DNA of 58,082 nucleotides from Serendipita indica DSM 11827 (lineage: Eukaryota > Basidiomycota > Agaricomycetes > Sebacinales > Serendipitaceae), in the NCBI GenBank assembly GCA_910890315.1, contig CAJVGD010000049.1, forward strand, positions 1 through 58,082, given 5' to 3'. The position numbers were made by a program, and so were the translations under genes. The first letter of the stretch is position 1. Every line of letters begins with the position of its first letter. The notes under the pieces were generated by a model. The model was not told where the DNA came from. It ran no database searches and saw only the letters and a list, made by a program, of their open reading frames with translations. This document shows, in pieces, positions 49,523-58,082 of the stretch.

Positions 49523-50053
49523 GCAATATCCTCGACGCTGCCCTCTGGGATTTCGCCTCTTCTTGACGACTATCAGTCAAGTGAGCGTCCTGACGAGCAT
49601 TATGGACGACACACCCTCATGACCCTTGACTCACGACCCGTTTACGATCCGATACCACCCCCCCTCCACTGTATCCCTACCCTTCCTCCCCTCCACACTT
49701 TGCTTGTGCATACTTCGTTACTTCGCCCAGCTTCCGTATCTCGAAATTATTCTTCGGGTTCCTTGGAGCTTATTTTTTTGGCCTTGTATCAATGCAATTG
49801 TTTGACCATGCCTCGTCGTGGTCCCCTAGCCAATCTTTCGTGTGCCGCTGAGTGTGAAACTCTATCATCTCCGCAAATGAGAATCTGAAGAAATCGTGAA
49901 CTCCAATTCTTCTGACCGTCTTCGATCTTCAATCGCTGACACTGTACTTTAGACTTTTCAATGGCCGTTCGCCGGTTGGCCAAAGCCAACCGCAAGTTGA
50001 GCTCGACCAACAACTGACTACGACTGACTATAAGCCTTTTCATAGTCGCAGGT
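49523..50053. other. Intergenic, nothing recognised
   Basis: 3' flank of the membrane protein gene and promoter of the F-box gene. Short frames only. Confidence 0.35.
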
Positions 50054-51983
50054 ATGTCAAGGCCTGTTCGAATTTCATCCACTAAGTCCAGTAAGACAGC
50101 CATGCGGCGTTCAACGAGACGAAAACAGCCCCCAAAAGGCGTCAAACCGCAACTTTATACAGAAAAATCTGATGTAGACTCGGCGTCGGAACCACCAGAG
50201 ACCATCGCAGAAACAGGGTCGCGAAGAACGCTCTCCAACGAACCGGTATGCCTCTTATTGCGCCTTCTTGCTTTTATATCTAATCCCATATTCAGGAAGA
50301 GGTCATGGAGACTGTAACGCAGCTATCCAACTTTCTCCCGAGCGAACAAGAAGTCCGACAAGCGCAAACACTCATTTCCCAATACGAAAGAGAATACGAG
50401 GCGGCTCAGGCAGAGTACCAAGTCAAGAAGCTGGAACTAGACGCATTGGCTCATCGAATGTCGACGATCCAATCCCGCATTTTCGAGAAAAGGGCCTCGA
50501 TAGCCCCCATCCGTCGCGTCCCACAAGACGTTTTGTCAATGATCTTTGGCCTTTGCGTACGGGAGAATGCCACCTCCCCATGGACTCTAATGCACGTCTG
50601 CCGGTCCTGGAGAGCTGCCGCCATGCACACGGCAATGCTTTGGAACCGGATCATGATTGCGCCTTCCAATTGGGCTGGAAGGCGTAAAGGTGCCCCCAAG
50701 TTTTACGAAGGAATGGAAGTCTGTACCTCTGCGGGTCAACTCGAGCGTGCGATCAAGCAAGCGGGCTCAACCCCACTCGAAGTGCGTTTACTCATAAGTG
50801 GGACCGCGTATAGACGCTGGGTGTGGGCGTTTAGTAATTATGATCCCAACGAATATTCGAATCAGGAACGCGAGGTGCATAAACTCCTCGGCCATCTCAA
50901 CGACCTGAACATCCGAGTTCCGTTGCGGGCCCTGGAGATTGACACTGGCGAGAGATTTTCCATCCCGGAAAAGTATCTACAGTGCTTCGTATGGACAGAC
51001 ATCGAACGCCTCGTACTCGATGGAGAGTACCCAATGATCCTTTCGGCCGTGGTCGAAAGCGGAGCGAGGAATCTCAAGGTTCTGAGCTTGGATTATCCTG
51101 ATATCATCGATGCGATTGACACCATTCCATGGGCACAACTCAAAGAACTGGGTGTCATCAACTCTACCGATCCTCTCGAGTCTCCTCTATTGATTGATGC
51201 ATTACGACGATGCAGCAATGTGGAAACTTTGACTCTCAAAGACGTACGCGTCGGTAATCAGGATAGAGCAGACCACCCACTCGTCGAGATGCCTTCGGTC
51301 ACCCGATTGACACTAGACTTGGTTGTACCCCTCTGGCCCATCCATTGCCCCAATCTAACTCATCTCTCCATTCAAAATCCAGAACAAATTCACACCACGC
51401 GGATAATCCGTCTCCCAAACCTGGTTTGGCTCGGGTTCAACGGGTCAGTCCTGAACCGCCTCAACTGTTTTGACGCTCCAAAGCTACATACATTCGAATG
51501 GACGTCCGGTGGAGGAAAATCTGACAATCTCAGCGGGTTACGGGACTTGTGGCTTCATAATAACCCCATTGTCATTGATCCCATCGTCGTCAAAGTTTGC
51601 GACATGACGCTGACCTCGAAATACTTTGCGCTAGCACTCTTTAGGCTCGTTCGCTGCCAACGACTTCACGCGATACGCACGCCTCTTGGACCCGAGTTTT
51701 CGAGACTCCTGTCCCTGCCGCCCTGGTTGGCAAACGCAAAGGTGGCGCAGGGTCCGGTACCACGATCCCACTTCGTAGTTTCCGAGAGTTTATCTTCGAT
51801 TTTATGGGTGGCAAAAAGGTGGAGGACGGACCGCTTCAAGAAGCCGCCAAGTCGTTTATCAGGAGAAGAGAGGAACTTGGCGCACCCATTCAGAAACTGG
51901 ACATTCGAACGCAAGATGGCACATGGCACGACCTCGTCGAACTTGTGCATAACGAGCAGGCAGGTGAAGTGTCGGATGAATAG
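50054..51983 (+). CDS. F-box protein with N-terminal coiled coil
   Basis: Exon 1 (50054-50245) encodes a basic N-terminus with MRRSTRRKQPPKGVKP. Exon 2 begins at 50296. A coiled coil (EEVMETVTQL ... EVRQAQTLISQYEREYEAAQ) precedes the F-box (IRRVPQDVLSMIFGLC, then LMHVCRSWRAAAMHT). The body has LRR-like strands (LEIDTG, RLVLDGEYPM, LKVLSLDYPD, VETLTLKDVRV), the usual layout of Agaricomycete F-box proteins that feed substrates to SCF ligases. The frame shifts by one base in GGTCCGGTACC at about 51,751. After it the coding sequence continues as LRSFREFIFDFMGGKKVEDG and ends at 51983. A missing G is the simplest explanation. Confidence 0.8.
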
Positions 51984-52137
51984 AATGTATATACACGTAC
52001 ATATCGCGTATCCGGTCCTATTTGCATCCTCTTAACTTATCATATTCCAACTAGTTTCCATAATCCACACCTTCGTATTAGCGCCTGTTACTATAAATCG
52101 TTACTTGTACTCGAATGTCTATGCATGATTCCTGCGT

Positions 52138-53356
52138 TCATTTCATGTCCGAACTTTCCGAGACGGGCTCTACGGTGTTTGCGATTGCAGCGGGGCGATT
52201 CAGATAATGCTTCGCCCGCTCCTCGCTCTGCACGAGGTGAGCATACTTGGGCTGAACGAAGAGGGCTCTGATCAATAAGCCGTCAGAATTTCTCATATTT
52301 TGAGCAAGGTCGATACGTACTCTGCTTTGACGAGCAGATTCCCTTCCAAGTCTTCCATATGTCCAGACAAAAAGACCTTGCGGCCTTCTGCCTTGTCGAC
52401 CTTGGTCTTGAACACTACAAATTGATCTGCCCTCGTAGGCGCCTTGTATTCGATCCTGAGCCACGCCGTCACTCCAATTTTAGCCGGAAAGCTCATGACT
52501 CCCTAAAAAGATGAGTCAACAACACTCAGAAGAAGTTTGATACTCACTGTCCTGAAAAAAGCGTCGTCGAACATTGTTGCAATAGCACCTCCATGTACGA
52601 TGCCATCATGTCCACAGATGCTCCTACCGAGATGGATAACACCAGTCAAGGCCTTTTCGTTTGTTTCGATGAAGAGGAGAGGGGGGATGGCCATCTTCCC
52701 GGGGGCCCTGCATCAATCCAGCCGTAAACGAGTGGCGACTGAACGACTCGGACAGGTTCAGATATGGCCGCACCATATAATGCGTTGGAACCTCTGTCCC
52801 CGGATTGTCGGTGGTCGAGGCATTCAAATTCTTCCGGCTATTCACACCAGCAATGTCCTTTGGGCCTAGGAACTGAGCCGGGACAGTATCCGCGTTGAGA
52901 GGATACGACTTTTGTGCGAGCTCTCTAACGAGCGGAATTTGCCAGAGTTGTTTCTCTAACTCTGCTGCGGCCCGGAGCGCTTCTTTGGAACCCTTCTCTG
53001 GTGACGGAGGTGCTTCGCGAGGGTAGACTAAGGTGTAGAGATCGGGTGGGTAGAGTACTCCCAGTGTATACGTAATAGAGAGTAGCGCAAAGCCGAGGGC
53101 TACGTAGTGGATGAGTCATGATAGCAAAAACTCATTGAACCGCACCTGCTCGTAATCCAGTTCGAGAGGCTGCCTGAGCAGGAGCTTCACCCGATACGCT
53201 CGCTGTTGACGCATGTCGGAGCTGTGATGGAAATTGTGGAGTGGCTGTTCTTTCCTTTACAACTTGCGGCGCTCTACATATCATTGAATTCCTTGTCGGA
53301 AGCAGAGCACGGTGGACAGTTGCCGATCCATTCCGGAGGAGTCTGTGAAGAGACAT
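52138..53356 (-). CDS. Mitochondrial hotdog-fold acyl thioesterase
   Basis: Exon 1 (53356-53146) gives a presequence: MSLHRLLRNGSATVHRALLP and LRHASTASVSG. Exon 2 starts at 53099 with a hydrophobic segment LGFALLSITYTLGVLYPPD. Then come SYPLNADTVPAQFLGPKDIA, the hotdog motif IVHGGAIATMFDDAF (PaaI/4HBT type, catalytic Asp region) and VTAWLRIEYKAPTRADQFVV; the stop is at 52138. Family role: hydrolysis of acyl-CoA thioesters in mitochondria. A run of five C on the minus strand (near 52,701-52,705) shifts the frame by one between GLMQGP and KMAIPPLLF; four would keep it open. The gene is convergent with the F-box gene. A diverged copy of its 5' end lies at 5.2-5.6 kb. Confidence 0.82.
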
Positions 53357-53877
53357 CTTAAAAGCAAGGGTGCTGTTGGTCTTCGAGGTAAATAGATAAA
53401 ATGAAAAGAAAAGTTTGCAGATGCGGTCGGGTCCAAGGTTAGCCGGCTGGTCAATAGCCGGGTAATTCATCCGCACTGAATACATTAAGTAAGACAATAG
53501 CCTATTGGAAATTACCGAATAATGCGGGGATAACCTCAGATTATCCATGACTAGGATGTAAAGAGCACCTTACACATTCTACAAGAAGACGAGAGCCAGT
53601 ACATGATAGAAGAAAGTATACCAATGGCCATAGAAACCGCAATCGACCATTGGTCAATGTCTGTCGAAGGTTGGACCCAGCCATCCTGCCAAAGTGAGCT
53701 AGGTACAAGGCTTTTCTTCTGATTCACTTGTTGGGCAGGTCGAGTCTGATCTTTGACTTCAACTATGTCTATCCTATACTACTAACAGTACCCACGTACG
53801 GAAATTCGAAAAGCGAGGAACCGAGGATTGTGCCCGTCGGTTCTAGAAACTCGATAGATTCAAATCGGGATACCGGT
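53357..53877. promoter_or_regulatory. Thioesterase promoter and F-box gene 3' flank
   Basis: The part up to about 53,560 is the thioesterase promoter and leader, recognisable because it is duplicated at 5.2 kb. The rest is the 3' flank of the following minus-strand gene. No other feature. Confidence 0.45.
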
Positions 53878-55544
53878 TTACTCCTGATCACTCCATTGAT
53901 CCTTTTCCCAATCAATATTATACGAGTCGAGGTCGTGCCTGTGCTGATAGGTGTAGGCCCTATCCTGTGAATCGTCACTAATAGTTGCATCGTCAGACCC
54001 GGGTCCGTCTGCTTCTGTATCTTCCTCAAACCAATCCCCTTCATCGCTCTCAGGCGCATCTCCGTCATCACCCTCCGCAAGTAGCGGTTTGACGGAATGG
54101 CGCTCTTCCCAGAGGTGGAGCGCCTCATCCTTCTCATTGATGAATGCCACTTGTTTGACGCTGCATAGCGTGATTGCCATTTTCCAGATGTCACGAATGC
54201 GTGGCGGAAGAACCTGGTTGGAGTCGATGCATCCATCTGGATAGTTTCCTACCAATCTGATGCTCCTCATCGAAGGAAGACCATCCTTCCCCAAAAGGTT
54301 GAATAGGGGCCAAATGAGAGCAAATGCGTGCCACGAATAACTGTGCTGGATAATGGCGGTGATGGACTCTAGATTATGGTGAACAATATCGCTCAATCTC
54401 TCTGTGAGCATCAAATTGTCGAAGGCTACGGCAGGGACTGTCAGGATAAGATACCTGAGGTTTGGGACCTGAGGTAGAAATATGTCCAATCGATCAAGGA
54501 CTGTCAAGAGGGCAGCACTCCCAATATGTACGGAGGTAAGATTGGAAGCATGTCGGAAGAATAGAGAGTCTTCTCCGTATCCACTATCATCCAAATTATC
54601 AAATCGTAGAGTTTGTAGCGTTTCGAGTGAAGGGACGATTTCGCATAGTAGCCTCATTGTCACAGAGGCGGAAAAGGATGGATGACTAGACCCTCTTCCA
54701 CTCGCGAGATGCAGTGTACGGAGGACTGGAAGTGGGAGCGAGTTTGGTTGGAGCTTGTCGAATGGTGTGCCTGTCCATTGGGCGTGTGCGTGGTCCCTCG
54801 AAATCCGCAGGTTCTTCAAACTCGAAGAGTGCCGTGGTAGCGCAAGGTAGAGGATTTGTTCGCCCCCATACAAGGGGAGGAGGTCGATTGAAAGGGTGAT
54901 GAGATGTCCTTGAGGGATCCGGATCAATAGTTGTGTGCAATCCTCGATGTAATCATCGTAGGATACCCCTCGCTCCTTGCACAGAACCGATGTGTTCGGA
55001 ACGATTTCAACAGCCGCTATTCTCCTCATTATCTGTGGTACTCTGTCCCCGGAATCGGTTGGAGCAAGGAGCTGATTGAGTCTACTCGCTTGACCCGATG
55101 TTTGGAGCACAATATGCTCGTAGATGAGTTGCCATCCAATGCTGTGCCATCTTCGAGAAACAAGAGGGATAGATCGTCGCGCAAGGGACGAAATTACCCA
55201 GCGCTGCGGGTCTTCTTGGAAAGCTTCAGAGCCAAATGCGAACCCATCTATATGTGTCGCATATTGGAAGATGTGTGTGAGAATCTCAGTTGGTAAAAAT
55301 GGCATCGTTGTCATCGACACTCTAAAGTAGACGGTTCAGCAGGTGCAGTAAAGATACAAAAATACCGTTACTTGGATCGCTCTTTCCATTTTGAAACTCT
55401 TAATTGCTCTTCTAGCTGCCCACAATGCGCCCGAAGCTCGGCATTCTGAAGTTGAGAATGTTCCAACTTTTCCATCAGTCTCCGGATCAGCGTTGCTTGC
55501 TCAGGAATGACCTGTTCACATGTATCATCGAAGAAGTATCCCAT
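53878..55544 (-). CDS. Coiled-coil / F-box protein, tandem copy 1
   Basis: Exon 1 (55544-55372) encodes a coiled coil: VIPEQATLIRRLMEKLEHSQ, NAELRAHCGQLEEQL. Exon 2 (55321-53878) continues in frame; total 538 residues. The F-box follows at about residue 65: FLPTEILTHIFQYATHI, SIPLVSRRWHSIGWQLIY. The body has LRR-like strands (LRTLHLASGRG, LQTLRFDNLD, NLTSVHIGS, LRYLILTVPA). The C-terminus is acidic and ends YNIDWEKDQWSDQE. Probable SCF substrate receptor; the target is unknown. It is a tandem duplicate of the next gene, with identical exon lengths. Confidence 0.85.
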
Positions 55545-55775
55545 ATTTTTAAAGGGGTATGAGGTGGATAAACAGAGTTGTGGTCAGGTGCAAGATGCAA
55601 ACGAGAGTACCATACCCCCCTATTCAATTCTAAACGTTAAGGTTGAAATAGAACGAGTTTAGCAAATCGTTGACTTCCACATATATACAACGCATCAGAT
55701 CGGAGTGCAGAACAACTATGGTGGGTGCCGGGATTGTGTCCATGAGCTCGACTGGTTCAAATTGGGATACATGGT

Positions 55776-57442
55776 TTAGTCCTGATCACTCCATCGATCC
55801 TTCTCCCAATCAATCTTATGCGAGTCAAGGTCGTACCTGTGCTGATATTTGTAGACTCCGTCCTGTGAATCGTCGCTAATCGCTCCATAGTCCGGGTCAG
55901 GCGCGTATTCTTCCGCATCCTCTTCAAACCAATCCCCTTCATCGCTCTCTGATGCATCTCCGTCATCACCCTCCGTAAGTAGCGGTTTGACGGAATGGCG
56001 CTCTTCCCAGAGGTGGAGCGCCTCATCCTTCTCATTGATGAATGCCACTTGTTTGACGCTGCAAAGCGTGATGGCCTTTTTCCAGATGTCACGAATGGGC
56101 AACGGAAACACCTGGTTGGAGTCAATGCATCCATTGGGGTAGTTTCCTATCAATCTGATGCTCTTCATCGAAGGAACACCATCCTTCTCCAAAAGATTGA
56201 ATAGAGGCCAAATGAGAGCAAATGCGTGCCACGAATAACTGTGCTGGATAATGGCGGTGATGGACTCTAGATTATGGTGAATAATATCGCTCGATACCTC
56301 TTTGAGCACCGAGTTGTCCGAGTCTTCGGCATTGACTGTCAGGATAAGGCGCCTGAGGTTTGGGACCTGAGGCAGAAATATGTCCAATTGACCGAGGACT
56401 TGCGTGAGGGCAGCACTCCCAATATGTACGGAGGTAAGATTGGAAGCATGTCGGAAGAATAGAGCGACTCCTACGTATCCAAGAGCATCCAACCTATCAA
56501 ATCGTAGAGTTCGTAGCGTGTCAAGCGAGGGAACGATTTCGCACAGTAGCGTCATCGTCACAGAGGCCGAAAACGATGGATGAATACACCCTCTGCCACT
56601 TGCGAGATGGAGTGTACGGAGGAATGGGAAGGGTAGCGAGTTTGGTTGTGGCTGCCGGAATTGCGTGCTTTCCCATTGGGCGTGTGCATGATCTATGGAG
56701 ATCCGCAAGTTTTCCAAGCTCGATGAGTGTCGTGGTAGTGCAAAGTCTAGGATTTCCTGGCACTTCTGCGAGGCGAAGAGGTCGACTGAGAAGGTAAGGA
56801 GACGTCCTTGAGGGATCTGGAGAAGGATTCTTTTACAATCCTCGATGTAGGCGTCGTAGGATATCCCTAGATCATCACGCAGGACTGATGAGTTCGGAAC
56901 AAATTCAACAGCCGCTATCCTCTCCATTATCCTTTGTACTCTGTCCTCGAAATTGATTGAAGAGAGGAGTTGATTGAGCCTACTCGCTTGACGTGCTGTT
57001 TGGAGCACGATATGTTCGTAAAGATGTTGCCACCCGATGCTGTGCCATCTTCGAGAAACAAGAGGAATTGACCGTCGCGCAAGGGACGAAATTACCCAGC
57101 GCTCTGACTCATCGCGGAGAGTTTCAGAGCCAAATGCAAATCCGTCTATATATGTCGCATATTGGAAGATGTGTGCAAGAATCTCTGTTGGTAAGGATGG
57201 CATCGTTGCCACCGAGATTCTGAAGTTGGCGGTTCAGAAGATGCAATAAAGGGAAAGACATGCCGTTACCTGGATCGCTCTTTCCATTTTGAAACTCTTA
57301 ATTGCTCCTCTAGCTGCTCACAATGCGCCCGAAGCTCGGCGTTCTGAAGTTGAGCATGTTCCAGCCTTTCCATCAGTCTCCGGATCAGCGTTGCTTGCTT
57401 AGGAATGACCTGTTCGCATATACCGTCGCAGAAGTATCCCAT
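55776..57442 (-). CDS. Coiled-coil / F-box protein, tandem copy 2
   Basis: Exons 57442-57270 (173 bases) and 57219-55776 (1,444 bases) match copy 1 exactly in length; 538 residues. It has the same coiled coil (VIPKQATLIRRLMERLEHAQ), F-box (SLPTEILAHIFQYATYI, VSRRWHSIGWQHLYEH), LRR-like body and acidic tail (HKIDWEKDRWSDQD). Differences between the copies concentrate in the body (for example NVLRDDLGISYDAYIEDCKR type segments) while the F-box is nearly constant. That pattern fits fast-evolving recognition domains in expanded F-box families. Confidence 0.85.
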
Positions 57443-57752
57443 ATCTTTAAAGGAATCTGAAGTGGGTAAACAAAAGTTGTCGTCGGGTGCAAGATGCAAC
57501 GAGATTACCAAAGTGCCCTAATCGATTCTAAGCGTTTCCAAAGGACGCATATAGTTGGAATGAAATGAGTTTAGTTGGTTTATCGAATTCCGAAATGTAC
57601 AACGTCCCAGGTCGGAGTGCAGGACAATTATATTGGGTGCATTCAATCACGAGATTATCGTGAGAAGTATTCAATGAAGTAGCCTTCTGGTCAAAGTCAA
57701 GAAGAAACGATGCGACGCGCGTGCAACTTGACCCCGTCTTGAATAGCCCATC
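57443..57752. other. Divergent promoter region, F-box copy 2 / proteasome beta-3
   Basis: No gene recognised. Both upstream regions must lie here. No clear TATA box. Confidence 0.3.
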
Positions 57753-58082
57753 ATGGTGATTTCTTGTTTATCTGTCGAAGATGTGTACAAGGACTGATAC
57801 AAGACTTATGAAAGTCGATAATGGAATATAACGGAGGGTCCGTAGTGGCCATGGCCGGTAAAGACTGCGTGGCCATTGCGTCCGATTTGCGACTGGGCAA
57901 TCAAGCGTTGACAATCGCGACAAATTTCGAAAAGGTGCATCATTATCTTCAATTTTACAGTTCATTCCACCCCAAATTTTGTCTCGACCTCTGGACGCGA
58001 CGCGTCAGGCCTCTAGTCGTAAACGCGCGTACTGATCAGGAAATTCGATAGGTGTTTCCCGTGACAGAAAGATCATGCTGGG
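57753..58082 (+). CDS. PUP3: 20S proteasome subunit beta-3, 5' part (window edge)
   Basis: Proposed exon 1 is the ATG alone (57753-57755). Exon 2 (57815-57934) encodes [20 protein letters not shown] and [20 protein letters not shown]. Exon 3 begins at 58052 with VFPVT and is cut by the window end. Beta-3 is a non-catalytic subunit of the inner rings of the 20S core; it lacks the N-terminal Thr nucleophile, as here. In the last 30 bases the expected DRKIMLG is not in frame: about four bases seem missing after VFPVT. Too little remains to judge. Confidence 0.85.

Overview
The window is nuclear DNA of a filamentous basidiomycete. The family content most resembles Ceratobasidiaceae/Rhizoctonia-type Agaricomycetes; this is inferred from gene families and very short introns (about 40-60 nt), and no database search was possible. 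Gene structures were worked out by hand from open frames, GT..AG borders and family conservation, so exon borders are proposals.

Layout. 0.4-5.1 kb: a 7-exon NLR (STAND) gene with an MLKL/HeLo-like helical N-terminus, a NACHT ATPase and 14 WD40 repeats. 5.2-5.6 kb: a decayed copy of the promoter and 5' end of a thioesterase gene that lies whole at 52-53 kb. 6.1-22.5 kb is a compact housekeeping block: profilin, uS11, an ABCC transporter, an F-box protein, a GNAT acetyltransferase, TFIIH subunit Tfb5, complex I subunit NDUFA2/B8, a mitochondrial two-HMG-box protein, eL31, an unknown protein and a CFEM/GPI protein. 23.2-23.5 kb holds the orphan 3' end of an epimerase gene. 24.2-28.9 kb (minus) holds a second NLR with the same layout. 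29.3-32.2 kb contains relics of a chitin synthase and a carboxylesterase.

33.1-36.8 kb is a 3.65-kb unit bounded by about 206-bp inverted repeats. It carries a two-exon gene for a protein with a zinc finger and a zinc-dependent deaminase motif pair (HAE and PCxxC). This is the most unusual object in the window. 38.7-46.1 kb holds two tandem NAD-dependent epimerase-like genes. The first lacks its last exon. The second is interrupted in exon 1 by a 5-kb Ty1/copia element with identical 166-bp LTRs and a perfect 5-bp target duplication.

46.5-58 kb: tandem GST genes, a small membrane protein, an F-box gene, a mitochondrial thioesterase, two tandem coiled-coil/F-box paralogues, and the first exons of the proteasome beta-3 subunit, cut by the window edge.

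The NLRs are candidate intracellular immune or incompatibility receptors. The ABC transporter, the GSTs and possibly the epimerases are candidate detoxification genes. The housekeeping genes are arranged as divergent or convergent pairs with 150-400 bp between them. Several otherwise conserved genes need a one- or two-base correction, often in a homopolymer, which suggests base-level assembly errors more than true pseudogenes.
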